A stretch of DNA of 64,000 nt from CAVUBL01 sp963739795. GTDB taxonomy: Bacteria > Acidobacteriota > Thermoanaerobaculia > Multivoradales > DATKCC01. Under the pieces are notes generated by a model. It was given only the letters and a program-made list of their open reading frames with translations. It was not told where the DNA came from and ran no database searches. This document shows, piece by piece, positions 16,548 to 25,328 of this stretch; position 1 is the stretch's first letter, and each line of letters begins with the position of its first letter. The stretch lies in the NCBI GenBank assembly GCA_963739795.1, contig CAVUBL010000008.1, positions 310,001-374,000 on the forward strand. Reading direction: 5' to 3'. A program made the position numbers and the translations under genes.

Positions 16548-17444
16548 TCACTCCACGACCCGGGCCCGGACCACCAGGATCAGGCCGTCCCGGCTGCCGG
16601 CCGTGGCCGCGTGCCCCAGGACGGCCGTCTGGCCGGCCCGCACCTCGACGTCGGTCGACAGCTGGGTGTGGAAGTCGCCCGGCGAGGGCGTCGCGTCGCG
16701 GAGCCTGGGGGGCAGGTCGGCGATCTGCTGCTGGCTGGCGGCGGTGAACCGGAAGCCGGAGAGGCGGATCGACGGCGGCCCGTCCTGCCGCTCCACCAGC
16801 GAAGCCCGGTTGAAGCCGAACACGTAGGGCAGGGCCGGAACCCCGTCGGCGGCGGCGAGGATGCCCTCGACGCCGCCTCGACCGCGGTCGAGGACCCGCA
16901 CCGACATGCTGTCGATCAGGTCGACGCCCTTGAAGGCGAAGACGTCGCGGAGCTGGTGCGCGACTTCGTCGAGGCCCTGGGGCACCGAGCCGTCGAGGGC
17001 GTGGGTCTTCGAGACGCCGAGGACGAAGATCGTGACCTGGAGGTTGGGGGTCGGCGAGGGGGCGACGTCGAGCTCCCGCGCGGCGGCGGCGGCGGCGGCG
17101 ACCTGCTCCGCCGGTCCCTGGAGCGTCAGGACGCCCAGCTTCGGGTGGGCCTGGGCGTGGACGTTGAAGATGCGGAGCACCGCGGGAAGGTCCTCCACGT
17201 CGGCGTGCTCGATGTGGACGATCTCCTGGCTCATGCCCGCCCCGGAGCTCTCGCCCGAGGCCTGGTCCGAGCTCGCGACCGGGCTTTCGACCGGGCTCTG
17301 GCCGGAGGCGCGATCCGGGGTGGCGCTGGCGCCGGCGTGGGCGGGCTCGTCCTGGACGAGAGCCCGGCTCGGGGACGCGGCGAGCATCAGGGTGAAGGCG
17401 AAGACGGCGACGGCGACGGCGATCCTACTCGGACGTGCTCTCAT
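16548..17444 (-). CDS. Secreted protein with a secretin-N-like domain
   Basis: From the ATG at 17444 the protein has 298 residues with a signal peptide (RIAVAVAVFAFTLMLAASPSRA). A low-complexity stretch rich in Ala, Ser, Pro and Glu follows to about residue 65. The segment VHIEHADVEDLPAVLRIFN followed by VLTLQGPAEQVAAAAAAAREL has the beta-alpha-beta pattern and the 'x-v-G-p-x-e-q-v' signature of short secretin/N1 (NolW-like) domains. The rest (TIFVLGVSKTHALDG to the C-terminal VVRARVVE) resembles the strands after that domain. There is no secretin pore. Its start overlaps the anti-sigma gene by 20 bases, so it is the third gene of an ECF operon and perhaps an output or sensor partner. Confidence 0.6.
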   Translation of the reverse strand: MRARPSRIAVAVAVFAFTLMLAASPSRALVQDEPAHAGASATPDRASGQSPVESPVASSDQASGESSGAGMSQEIVHIEHADVEDLPAVLRIFNVHAQAHPKLGVLTLQGPAEQVAAAAAAARELDVAPSPTPNLQVTIFVLGVSKTHALDGSVPQGLDEVAHQLRDVFAFKGVDLIDSMSVRVLDRGRGGVEGILAAADGVPALPYVFGFNRASLVERQDGPPSIRLSGFRFTAASQQQIADLPPRLRDATPSPGDFHTQLSTDVEVRAGQTAVLGHAATAGSRDGLILVVRARVVE

Positions 17445-18147
17445 GGGGAGTCTCCTCGGGCTCGGTGAGCCAGTAGTAGACGATGTCGGGTTGATCGGAA
17501 ACCACTTGGATGAGCAAGGGCTCCGACGGTCGGGCGGCGGGCGTGGTGGCCGCGGCGGGCTGCGGACGGCCCTCCCGGTGGGCCCGGCGGGGTTGCGTTT
17601 CGGTGGTCGGTCGCGGTGCGGCGGCGGCGATCCGCGGTGGTGTCGTGGGCGGGCGCGCCGCCGCGGGCGGGCTCGTCGCGGGCGCTGGGGACGGGGGCGC
17701 CGGCGCCGCGGAGGCGACGGGCTCCGGGTTCTGTGGCCGCTCCGCACCGGAGCCCAATCCGGGTCCTGCTTCGGGGCCCGGCCAGAGGGCTAGGCCCATA
17801 GCCAGGACCAGGCCCGCGGCCAGGAGGGCCACCGCCAGCGCCGACAGGGCCCAAGAAGTCCGGCGTGGCAGGCCGAAGAGGCCGCCGGCGCGGGTCCGCG
17901 AGGCCTCGTCCTCCTCGATCCGCCCGAGCACGGTCCCGCGAATCCGCGCCAGGGAGCCCGGATCGAGGGGCTCGGAGGCGAGGCCGCCGAGGGCCCGCCG
18001 GTCGGCGGCCAGGCGCTCGGCGAGCTCGCGGCACCCCGGGCAGGAGGCGAGGTGGCGGTCCAGGCGGGCCGCCCGGCGACGGGGTAGGTCGCCCGCGACG
18101 TGGAGGGCGATTGCGGCCCGAAGTCGGCGACAGCGGCGGCCTCTCAT
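17425..18147 (-). CDS. Anti-sigma factor with putative zinc finger
   Basis: The 240-residue protein opens with a helical region containing DRHLASCPGCREL. This H-x3-C-x2-C arrangement is that of zinc-binding anti-sigma domains (zf-HC2), which sequester ECF sigma factors at the membrane. One membrane segment, SALAVALLAAGLVLAMGLALW (about residues 99-119), separates the cytoplasmic part from a long Pro/Ala-rich region and a C-terminal periplasmic end, IQVVSDQPDIVYYWLTEPEE. It overlaps the sigma gene upstream by 4 bases (ATGA) and the secreted gene downstream by 20 bases. The tight coupling supports a cognate pair. Confidence 0.8.
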   Translation of the reverse strand: MRGRRCRRLRAAIALHVAGDLPRRRAARLDRHLASCPGCRELAERLAADRRALGGLASEPLDPGSLARIRGTVLGRIEEDEASRTRAGGLFGLPRRTSWALSALAVALLAAGLVLAMGLALWPGPEAGPGLGSGAERPQNPEPVASAAPAPPSPAPATSPPAAARPPTTPPRIAAAAPRPTTETQPRRAHREGRPQPAAATTPAARPSEPLLIQVVSDQPDIVYYWLTEPEETPHESTSE

Positions 18148-18743
18148 GAGCTCCTCTCCTTCCGGTCGAGCAAGCGGTTCCGGACCGCCCGGACCTTGAG
18201 GCGGGCCCGGCTGATCTGGGTCCGCACGGTGACCTCCCGGATGCCCAGGGCCTCGGCCACCTCCCGGGTCGAGAGTCCGTGGACGTCCCGGAGCACCAGG
18301 GCGGCCCGCTGCCGGATCGGCAACGTCGCCAGCGCTGCGGCGGCGATCCTCCGGTCCTCGGACAGGGCGGCGGCGGCCTCCGGGCTCGGGTCCGGGGCGG
18401 CCGGCGTCTCGGCCTCGGGAACCTGGTCGAGGGGCTGGGCCTGGGATCGGCCGCGGCGGCGCCCGAGGTCCTTGCAGACGTTGATCGTCAGGCGATGGAG
18501 GTAAGGCGCGAGGGGCCGCGCCCGGTCGAACCGGCCCCGGCCCCGGTAGAGGGCCCGATAGAGCCGGAAGAAGGCCTCCTGGGCCGCGTCCTCGGCGTCC
18601 TCCGGGCGACGGAGGAGCCAGCGCGCCAGGCCGAGGACCTGCCGCTCGTGGCGGCGGACGATCTCTTCGAACTCTCGCGAGCCCGCTCCGATCTCCGCGC
18701 TCTCTCCGAGCGGCACCGTCCAGTCCCCTGGCTCCACGTTCAC
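18144..18743 (-). CDS. ECF-family RNA polymerase sigma factor
   Basis: The 199-residue protein has sigma region 2 (RRPEDAEDAAQEAFFRLYRAL, with the DAEDAAQE core) and region 4 (LPIRQRAALVLRDVHGLSTREVAEALGI, then EVTVRTQISRARLKV, the helix-turn-helix that reads the -35). The linker is Pro/Ala-rich. No region 1 or 3 is present, as in ECF sigmas. A GTATAC-containing sequence at 18762-18767 lies about 20 bases upstream of the start and may include its -10, possibly autoregulated. It heads the operon with the zinc-finger anti-sigma and the secretin-domain protein. Confidence 0.88.
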   Translation of the reverse strand: MNVEPGDWTVPLGESAEIGAGSREFEEIVRRHERQVLGLARWLLRRPEDAEDAAQEAFFRLYRALYRGRGRFDRARPLAPYLHRLTINVCKDLGRRRGRSQAQPLDQVPEAETPAAPDPSPEAAAALSEDRRIAAAALATLPIRQRAALVLRDVHGLSTREVAEALGIREVTVRTQISRARLKVRAVRNRLLDRKERSS

Positions 18744-18840
18744 TCTCCTCTCTACCTTGGGTATACAGACCCGAAGAGAAAAGCGTTGCAGGGCCCTGTC
18801 GCTCTCTCGACCGAGGGAGCTTGCGGGGCGGTTTCCGGCG

Positions 18841-19680
18841 TCAGGGCCGGTCGGCGGCGCCCCGGGAGCGGGAGCCGGCGCGCTGGACGACGCCGACCAC
18901 GAGCAGCAGGGCGGCGCCCACCAGGACGATGGCCGGGCCCGAGGGCAGGTTGTAGAGGTAGGACAGGGCGAGGCCGACCTGGGTCATGACCACCCCGATG
19001 GCGATCGACAGGCCGACCACGGCGGGGAAGCTGTGGGCGAGGCGCAGGCCGATGACGGGCGGGATGGTGAGGAGGGCGATCACCAGGAGGATTCCCACGA
19101 GCTGGATGAGGAAGACCACCGACAGGGCGGCGAGGAGCATGAGCACGATCATCGCCCAGCGCACCGGCACGCCCTGCACCGCCGCGAACTCCTCGTCGAA
19201 AGCGACGGCGACGCTCTCCTTGAAGAAGAGGAGGAAGAGGGTCACCACCACCACCACCAGGCCGAAGGTCAGCGCCACGTCGGCGGCGCCGACCGTCAGG
19301 ATGTCGCCGAACAGGTAGGCCATAAGGTTCGGGGCGTACCCCGGGGACTTGTAGAGGAAGACCACGCCGAGGGCCATGCCGACGGCCCAGAGGATGCCGA
19401 TCACCGCGTCGTGGGAGCGTCCGCGCTCGCGCCCCGGACCGGCCAGGGCCAGGGCCGAGACCACCGCCACCGCCACCGCTCCGAGTCGGGGATCGACGCC
19501 GAGGAAGTAGCACACGCCGAGGCCGCCGAAAGCGGCGTGGGCCACCCCGCCCGCCAGAAAGACCAGGCGTTTGACCACGACGAAGGTGCCGACCACACCG
19601 CACAGCACGCTCGCCAGCAGGCCGGCAAGCACCGCGTGGCGCAGGAAGTCGTAGGAGAGGAGATGAAGGGCGGCGGCCAT
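18841..19680 (-). CDS. ABC-3 family metal-type ABC transporter permease
   Basis: The 279-residue inner-membrane protein has about eight hydrophobic helices. The N-terminus FLRHAVLAGLLASVLCGVVGTFVVVKRLVFLAGGVAHAAFGG is the classic start of ZnuB/MntB-type permeases. FAAVQGVPVRWAMIVLMLLAALSV and LLVIALLTIPPVIG follow later. The family imports zinc or manganese. The ATG at 19680 was chosen because the frame upstream only overlaps the ATPase gene out of phase. It lies 11 bases after the ATPase stop, in the same operon. No periplasmic binding protein gene is adjacent. Confidence 0.87.
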   Translation of the reverse strand: MAAALHLLSYDFLRHAVLAGLLASVLCGVVGTFVVVKRLVFLAGGVAHAAFGGLGVCYFLGVDPRLGAVAVAVVSALALAGPGRERGRSHDAVIGILWAVGMALGVVFLYKSPGYAPNLMAYLFGDILTVGAADVALTFGLVVVVVTLFLLFFKESVAVAFDEEFAAVQGVPVRWAMIVLMLLAALSVVFLIQLVGILLVIALLTIPPVIGLRLAHSFPAVVGLSIAIGVVMTQVGLALSYLYNLPSGPAIVLVGAALLLVVGVVQRAGSRSRGAADRP

Positions 19681-19691
19681 CAGTGTCTCAC

Positions 19692-20444
19692 CTAATGATC
19701 CTGCAGCACCCGGTGCGGAATCCCGTGGGCGATGAGCTCCACCGGGCAGCCGTAGACCTCCTCCAGCATCTCGCCGGTGAGCTCGCCGCCGGCGTGGTAG
19801 TAGAGGCGCCGGTTGACGCAGGCGATCTGCCGCACGATGCCGGCCAGGGGCGTCAGGTCGTGGGTGACCACGACCACGGGAATCTCCCGGCCCAGCCGCT
19901 CCAGGGTGTCGAGGAGGACGTTCCGGCTCTCGGCGTCGATGGAGGCCATGGGCTCGTCGAGGACGAGCAGCTCGGGCTCGGAGGCGAGGGCTCGGGCGAT
20001 GAGGGCCCTCTGGAGCTGGCCGCCGGAGAGGCGCTCGACGGGCTCGCGGGCCATGGCGCCGAGGCCGAAGGTCTCCAGCGCCTCCGCGGCCGCCGCTCGG
20101 TCTCGGGCGGTGTAGCGCCGGAGCGCGCCGCGCAGGCCGAGGCGCCCCATGAGCACCATGTCCAGGACCCGGACCGGGAAGCGCTTGTCGAACTCGGCGA
20201 GCTGCGGCACGTAGCCGAGGGCACCCCGCCGGTTCGAGGTGTGGCGGCGCACCGTGCCGTCCCATGGCTCGAGGAGCCCCAGGAGCACCTTCACCAGAGT
20301 CGTCTTGCCGCCGCCGTTGGGACCCAGGATGGCCAGGAAGTCGTCGCGGTGGATGGTCAGGTCCACGTCCCGCAGCACGGCCTCCGCGCCGAAGCCGAAG
20401 GTCACCCCTTCGGCCTCGATCAAGGGCTCGTGGGCGGCGCTCAT
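19692..20444 (-). CDS. Metal-type ABC transporter ATP-binding protein
   Basis: The ATPase has 250 residues from the ATG at 20444. Walker A is GPNGGGKTTLVK and the Q-loop lies in GYVPQLAEF. The signature is LSGGQLQRALIARAL, Walker B is ELLVLDEPMASID, and the switch His is in VVVTHDL. The family match is ZnuC/MntA-like, consistent with the ABC-3 permease downstream. Residues after the H-loop (IVRQIACVNRRLYYHA) are typical of zinc/manganese ATPases, where the text usually reads 'cLNr'. The gene diverges from gdhA; the 177-base gap holds GC-rich palindromes but no clear metalloregulator box. Confidence 0.88.
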   Translation of the reverse strand: MSAAHEPLIEAEGVTFGFGAEAVLRDVDLTIHRDDFLAILGPNGGGKTTLVKVLLGLLEPWDGTVRRHTSNRRGALGYVPQLAEFDKRFPVRVLDMVLMGRLGLRGALRRYTARDRAAAAEALETFGLGAMAREPVERLSGGQLQRALIARALASEPELLVLDEPMASIDAESRNVLLDTLERLGREIPVVVVTHDLTPLAGIVRQIACVNRRLYYHAGGELTGEMLEEVYGCPVELIAHGIPHRVLQDH

Positions 20445-20621
20445 GGGCGCGAGTCTACAGGCTCGCGGCGCCGGGAGACGCCGGGGCCCCTCGCCCCCGG
20501 GGCCCGAACTGTGGCAGACTAGGAAAAACCCCCGAGACATCCAGCCGATCGGCGATCGGCTCGCCCGATCGCATCTGCCACATCCCGATTCCCCAATCCC
20601 GAGACGGAGGACTCTGATCCG

Positions 20622-21959
20622 ATGCCTATGGACCTTGATGCGTTCATGGCGGACCTCGTGCGGCGCAACCCCGGTGAGACCGAGTTTCACCAGGCTGTCC
20701 GCGAGGTCGCCGAGAAGGTCATCCCCTTCATCAACCAGAACCCGCGCTACGAAGCCGAGAAGATCTTCGAGCGCATGACGGAAGCGGACCGGATCATCTC
20801 GTTCCGGGTGTGCTGGCAGGACGACCAGGGCGAGGTGCAGGTCAACCGCGGCTACCGGGTGCAGTTCAACGGCGCCATCGGGCCGTACAAGGGGGGCTTG
20901 CGCTTCGACAAGTCGGTCAACCTGTCGGTGCTCAAGTTCCTGGCCTTCGAGCAGACGTTCAAGAACAGTCTCACCACCCTGCCGCTGGGTGGGGGCAAGG
21001 GCGGATCGGACTTCGATCCCCACGGACACTCGGACATGGAGGTGATGCGCTTCTGTCAGTCCTTCATGAGTGAGCTGTTCCGCCACATCGGCAAGGACGT
21101 GGACGTGCCGGCCGGCGACATCAACGTCGGGAGCCGGGAGATCGGCTACCTGTTCGGCCAGTACCGGCGGCTCCAGAACGAGTGGACCGGCGCCATGACC
21201 GGCAAGGGCGTCTCCTACGGCGGCAGCTTCGTGCGCACGGAGGCGACCGGCTTCGGTTGCGTCTACTTCGCCGAGAGCATGCTGCGCCAGCACGGCGAGG
21301 ACGTGGAGGGCAAGCGCTGCGTCATCTCCGGGGCCGGCAACGTCTCCCAGTACACCGCCCAGAAGCTCATGGACCTGGGCGGAAAGGTGGTGACCCTGTC
21401 GGACCGCTCCGGCTTCATCTACGTTCCCGACGGCCTGACCAAGGAGATGCTCGCGGCGGTCATCGAGCTCAAGACCACCCGCCGCTCGACCCTCGAGAGC
21501 TTCGCCGAGGAGTTCGGCTGCGAGTTCCACGGGGGCGAGAAGCCGTGGAAGGTGCCCTGCGACATGGCGTTCCCCTGCGCCACGCAGAACGAGATCGACG
21601 AGGACGACGCCGCGATGCTCCTCGAGAACGGCTGCGGCCTGGTCTCGGAGGGAGCCAACATGCCGGCCACTTGGGCGGCGGCGCACCGCTTCGAGGAGGC
21701 GGGGATCCTCTACGGTCCCGGCAAGGCGGCCAACGCCGGCGGCGTGGCGATCTCGGGCCTCGAGATGACCCAGAACGCGATCCGCCTCAACTGGACCCGC
21801 GAGCAGGTCGACGAGCGCCTGCAGCGGATCATGCGGCGCATCCACGAGCAGTGCGTCGAGTACGGCCGCGACAACGGCCGGGTGAACTACGTCAAGGGGG
21901 CCAACGTCGGCGGGTTCGTCAAGGTGGCCGACACCATGCTCGCCTACGGGGTGATGTGA
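20622..21959 (+). CDS. gdhA: NADP-type glutamate dehydrogenase
   Basis: The enzyme catalyses reductive amination of 2-oxoglutarate to glutamate. The 445-residue length fits the hexameric small class. Substrate motifs are QFNGAIGPYKGGLRFDKSVN and LTTLPLGGGKGGSDFDPHGHSD, with catalytic Lys and Asp in GGGKGG and DVPAGDINVG. The dinucleotide fold is VISGAGNVSQYTAQKL. The Ser of LSDRSGF at the end of the second strand favours NADP (family knowledge). GGAGG lies about 11 bases before the ATG. Its substrate links it to the 2-oxoacid oxidoreductase at 4.9-7.8 kb, but they are not an operon. Confidence 0.95.
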   Translation: MPMDLDAFMADLVRRNPGETEFHQAVREVAEKVIPFINQNPRYEAEKIFERMTEADRIISFRVCWQDDQGEVQVNRGYRVQFNGAIGPYKGGLRFDKSVNLSVLKFLAFEQTFKNSLTTLPLGGGKGGSDFDPHGHSDMEVMRFCQSFMSELFRHIGKDVDVPAGDINVGSREIGYLFGQYRRLQNEWTGAMTGKGVSYGGSFVRTEATGFGCVYFAESMLRQHGEDVEGKRCVISGAGNVSQYTAQKLMDLGGKVVTLSDRSGFIYVPDGLTKEMLAAVIELKTTRRSTLESFAEEFGCEFHGGEKPWKVPCDMAFPCATQNEIDEDDAAMLLENGCGLVSEGANMPATWAAAHRFEEAGILYGPGKAANAGGVAISGLEMTQNAIRLNWTREQVDERLQRIMRRIHEQCVEYGRDNGRVNYVKGANVGGFVKVADTMLAYGVM

Positions 21960-21961
21960 CC

Positions 21962-22285
21962 ATGGCCGCCGAGGACGAAGGACCGTACGTCGAGCTGCTC
22001 CAGACCCACGACCTGGCGGAGCTGGGCCTCGCCAAATCGATCCTCGCCTCGGCGGACATCCCGTTCCTGGTGGACGGCGAGACCTCCCTCGGCCTGTTCC
22101 CCCTGACCACGCCGGGCTTCTTCGGCAAGCGCGGGCTCGGGGCGGTCGTGCGGGTGCGCAGGGAGGACCTCGAGGAGGCCCGAGCGTTGCTGGAGGAGGC
22201 GGTGGCCCAGGCCCCCGAGGAGGGGCCCGAGGAGGGCACGGAGGAGGGGCCGGAAGAGGGCGAGGACGGCGAGCCGCCGGGGTAG
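21962..22285 (+). CDS. DUF2007-like small protein with acidic tail
   Basis: The 107-residue protein starts two bases after the gdhA stop. Its core, YVELLQTHDLAELGLAKSILASADIPFLVDGE, then VVRVRREDLEEARALLEEA, matches the putative signal-transducing DUF2007 family: a beta-alpha-beta domain in which a strand is followed by 'a-ik-xL-x-x-gI'. The C-terminus is a Glu/Gly/Pro-rich tail of about 25 residues (repeats of EEGPEEG). It is co-transcribed with gdhA. Function unknown. Confidence 0.7.
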   Translation: MAAEDEGPYVELLQTHDLAELGLAKSILASADIPFLVDGETSLGLFPLTTPGFFGKRGLGAVVRVRREDLEEARALLEEAVAQAPEEGPEEGTEEGPEEGEDGEPPG

Positions 22286-22294
22286 GTCGCCTCC

Positions 22295-22377
22295 AGAGCT
22301 TGTGAATGAATCTCCGGCCGTCGCGAGGGGTGATTTGGGGGCGCCCGTAGTAGGTCGGCGATTCATTCACAGGCTCT
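22295..22377. repeat. Intergenic palindromic repeat, copy A (83 bp)
   Basis: AGAGCTTGTGAATGAATC (22295-22312) pairs with GATTCATTCACAGGCTCT (22360-22377), with 17 of 18 positions complementary around a 47-base centre. The centre contains TCGCGAGGGGTGATTT and CCGTAGTAGGT. The reverse complement aligns with 1985-2071, and the CGTAGTAGGT segment before the right arm recurs at 45964-45973 in element C. No open reading frame fits. It lies between the DUF2007 gene and the ADOP permease. Confidence 0.75.
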
Positions 22378-22398
22378 CCAGGTCTCCCTGAGGGCGAA

Positions 22399-22416
22399 AC
22401 CGGGTCGAAACCCGGT
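22399..22416 (+). terminator. Hairpin in the leader of the ADOP permease
   Basis: ACCGGGT (22399-22405) and ACCCGGT (22410-22416) pair around a CGAA tetraloop. An outer pair, CTCCCT (22384-22389) with AGGGAG (22433-22438), can extend the structure. No T-run follows. It could end the gdhA transcript or fold in the 5' leader of the permease mRNA. Confidence 0.4.
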
Positions 22417-22473
22417 CGGGGTCTCGTGCGTTAGGGAGGGCAGGAACCCTTTCGACCTCCCAGGAGGAGCGCC

Positions 22474-24897
22474 ATGGAGACCCTGCTCAAAGACCTCCGG
22501 ATCGCGGTCCGCAGCCTCGTCCGGACTCCGTCCCTGACCGTCGCCGCCCTGCTCGCCCTGGCCCTGGGGATCGGGGCCAACACGGCGATCTTCAGCGTCG
22601 TCGACGGCGTGCTGCTGCGTCCGCTGCCCTACCCGCGAGCCGACCGGCTGGTCCTGCTCATCGACAGCAACCCCGCCGCGGGCTTCCCGCGCTTCGCCGC
22701 CTCGCCCCCCAACTACGCCGACTGGCGCGCGCAGAGCCACTCCTTCACCGACCTCGCCGCCTTCAACGGCACGAACCTCGGCCTCACCGCGCCGGGCGTC
22801 GAGCCCGAGCGCATCCAGGCCGCCCGGGTCTCGGCCGGCTTCTTCGGTGTCCTGGGCGTTTCGCCGGCGCTGGGGCGGGGGTTCCGGGCGGAGGAGGACC
22901 GGCCGGGCGCCGGAGACGTCGTGGTGCTCTCCCACAGGCTCTGGCAGCGCCGCTTCGGCGCCGCCCCGGGGATCGTCGGCCAAAGAGTGACCCTGGACGG
23001 GGCGCCGCACACCGTGGTCGGCGTGGCGCCGGAGGGCTTCTACTTCCCGAACCGCGACACCGAGGCCTGGGTGCCCCTCGCCATCGAGATCGATCCCAAG
23101 CAGCGGGGTGCCCACTACCTCGGCGTCATCGGCCGGCTCGCGGACGGGGTGACTCTGAAGAGCGCGCAGGCGGAGATCACCGGCATCGCCAAGAGGCTCG
23201 AGGAGCAGTACCCGGACAACAACACGGGATGGGGCGTGAACCTCATGCCGCTCCAGGAACGGGTGGTCGAGACCATTCGGCCGGCGCTGCTGGTTCTCAT
23301 GGTGACCGTGGGCATGGTCCTGCTGATCGCGTGTGCCAACGTGGCCAATCTCCTGCTCGCCCGCATGGCGGCGCGCGAGCGCGAGATCGCGATCCGGGGC
23401 GCCTTGGGCGCCGCGCGCGGTCGCCTGGTGCGCCAGTTCCTGACCGAGAGCCTCGTGCTCAGCCTCACCGGCGGCCTGCTCGGGCTCGCCCTCGGGGTCG
23501 CGGGCACGCGGGTGCTGGTGGCCATGAGCTCCGACGGCATCCCCCGCGCCGGCGAGATCGGTCTCGACTGGACGGTCCTGGGCTTCACCCTCGGCCTCGC
23601 GCTCGTCACCGGCCTGGTCTTCGGTCTCCTTCCGGCCCTCCATGCGTCGAAGGGTGACCTCCAGAGCTCGCTCCGCGAGGGTGGTCGCGGCCAGTCGGCG
23701 GGCGGCCGAGCCCGGCTGGTGCGCGACCTCCTGGTGGTCGTCGAGGTGGCGGCGGCGCTGGTCCTGCTGGTGGGTGCGGGGCTGCTGATTCGGACGTTCG
23801 TCGGGCTCCAGGGGATCTCCCCGGGCTTCGATCCGTCGGGAGTCATGACCCTGAGGCTCTCGCTTCCGGAGTCGACCTATCCGGACGACCCGTCCCAGAT
23901 CTCGTTCTACGAGCGACTCGCCGACCGGCTCCGGGCGGTGCCCGGGGTCGAAGCGTCGGGGGCCGGCTTCCCCCTGCCCCTGGGCGGCTCGAACTACGTG
24001 CTCTCCTTCGCGGTCGAGGGCCGCCCGGCGCCGGCTCCCAACGAATCGCCCCAGTCCTGGATGCGCTTCGTCACCCCCGGCTACGTCCAGGCGATGGGCA
24101 TCCCCCTGGTCCGCGGACGGATGCTCGCCGAGACCGACCGCGCCGGCGCTCCGCGGGTGGCCCTGGTCAGCCGCACCCTGGCGGAGACGGTCTTCCCCGG
24201 CGAGGACCCCATCGGGCACCGGATCACCTTCAACGACCCGACGAGCCCCGACGCCGAGTGGGTGGAGATCGTCGGGGTCGTGGGCTCGGTCCGCGACCAG
24301 AGCCTCGCCAAGGAACCCAACGGCGAGACCTATCTCTCGGCCTTCCAGACGCCCCTCGACGTCGCCACCGTCGTCGCCAAGACCTCGGGCGATCCGGCGG
24401 CCCTGACCGGCGCGTTGCGCGCCGCGGTCCACGACGTCGACCCGAACCTGCCGGTCTACCGGGTGCGGACGATGCAGGCGGTGGTCGCCGACTCGCTCGC
24501 CGATCAGCGCTTCAACGCCACCCTGCTCGCCATCTTCGCGGCGCTCGCCCTGGTGCTGGCCTCGGTCGGCGTGTACGGCGTGATCAGCTACTCGGTGAGC
24601 CAGCGCACCTCCGAGATGGGCCTGCGCCTCGCCCTCGGCGCCGAGCGCCGGGAGGTGCTCGCCCTGGTGGTGCGTCAGGCGATGGTGCGGGTCGCCCTCG
24701 GCGTGGTCCTGGGCCTGGCCGGCGCCTTCGCCGCCGGCCGCTTCCTGCGCAGCCTGGTGGTGGGGATCACGGTCCGGGACCCCCTGACCTTCGGCGGCGT
24801 CGCCCTGGTGCTCCTGGCCGTCGCCCTCCTCGCCACCTGGCTACCGGCCCGCCGCGCCACCCGCGTCGACCCGGTGGTGGCGCTGCGGAGCGAGTAG
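22474..24897 (+). CDS. ADOP-type ABC transporter permease (MacB/FtsX fold, duplicated)
   Basis: The 807-residue protein begins ETLLKDLRIAVRSLVRTPSL and then TVAALLALALGIGANTAIFSVVDGVLLRPLPY, the hallmark of the acidobacterial duplicated orphan permease family (TIGR03434). It has two MacB-like periplasmic domains (about residues 50-240 and 455-660) and two FtsX permease modules: ANVANLLLARMAAREREIAIRGALGA near 290, and SYSVSQRTSEMGLRLALGA near 710. There are about eight membrane segments. Unlike MacB itself it has no ATPase domain and no ATPase gene next to it, as is usual for this family. GGAGGAGCG precedes the ATG. Role: probably mechanotransmission or efflux with an ATPase in trans; the substrate is unknown. 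Confidence 0.9.
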   Translation: METLLKDLRIAVRSLVRTPSLTVAALLALALGIGANTAIFSVVDGVLLRPLPYPRADRLVLLIDSNPAAGFPRFAASPPNYADWRAQSHSFTDLAAFNGTNLGLTAPGVEPERIQAARVSAGFFGVLGVSPALGRGFRAEEDRPGAGDVVVLSHRLWQRRFGAAPGIVGQRVTLDGAPHTVVGVAPEGFYFPNRDTEAWVPLAIEIDPKQRGAHYLGVIGRLADGVTLKSAQAEITGIAKRLEEQYPDNNTGWGVNLMPLQERVVETIRPALLVLMVTVGMVLLIACANVANLLLARMAAREREIAIRGALGAARGRLVRQFLTESLVLSLTGGLLGLALGVAGTRVLVAMSSDGIPRAGEIGLDWTVLGFTLGLALVTGLVFGLLPALHASKGDLQSSLREGGRGQSAGGRARLVRDLLVVVEVAAALVLLVGAGLLIRTFVGLQGISPGFDPSGVMTLRLSLPESTYPDDPSQISFYERLADRLRAVPGVEASGAGFPLPLGGSNYVLSFAVEGRPAPAPNESPQSWMRFVTPGYVQAMGIPLVRGRMLAETDRAGAPRVALVSRTLAETVFPGEDPIGHRITFNDPTSPDAEWVEIVGVVGSVRDQSLAKEPNGETYLSAFQTPLDVATVVAKTSGDPAALTGALRAAVHDVDPNLPVYRVRTMQAVVADSLADQRFNATLLAIFAALALVLASVGVYGVISYSVSQRTSEMGLRLALGAERREVLALVVRQAMVRVALGVVLGLAGAFAAGRFLRSLVVGITVRDPLTFGGVALVLLAVALLATWLPARRATRVDPVVALRSE

Positions 24898-24938
24898 GGG
24901 GGAGGGCCGGGCTCCTTGCCGGGGCCGAGCTCGAGCTG

Positions 24939-25328
24939 TCAGGCCAGATCCTGCCGGATTCGTTCGACCAGCTCGCGGGCGGCCTCGATCTCCTCCCGAG
25001 CCCCAGCCTCGTCCACCACGAAGCCCTGGGCGTAGTCGGCCTCCTCGCGGAACTTCTGAAGCCGGGCCAGGAGGCGCGAGGCGGCCGGATCGTAGACGCC
25101 GGTCCTCACCAAGTGGACGTTCCACAGATGCTGCACGCCGGCGGGGGTGCGCGGCTCGAGCCCTTCGGCGTAGAGGCGGGCCCGGACGGCATGGAAGAGG
25201 GCGAAATAGGCGCGCGCGAGGGCGATTCTGGGAAATCCGGCGACGAGGAGCTCGCCGGCGGCCCGGAGCTCCTCGTCGGCGAGGTCGAGCTCAGCGGCGG
25301 TGGCCGCGTTCCGACCCTCGCCGGTCAC
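24939..25328 (-). CDS. HEPN-domain protein, partner of the adjacent nucleotidyltransferase
   Basis: The protein has 129 residues from a GTG at 25328. It is all helical: LDLADEELRAAGELLVAGFPRIALARAYFALFHAVRARLYAEG, then a second half ending AREELEA-type helices to RIRQDLA. The RAYFALFH segment gives an R-x6-H pattern like the RNase motif of HEPN proteins. Its start overlaps the stop of the nucleotidyltransferase gene (GTGA), the arrangement of MntA/HepT-type pairs, where the HEPN RNase is the toxin and the nucleotidyltransferase AMPylates it (family knowledge). Not every such pair is a proven toxin-antitoxin system. Confidence 0.75.
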   Translation of the reverse strand: MTGEGRNAATAAELDLADEELRAAGELLVAGFPRIALARAYFALFHAVRARLYAEGLEPRTPAGVQHLWNVHLVRTGVYDPAASRLLARLQKFREEADYAQGFVVDEAGAREEIEAARELVERIRQDLA

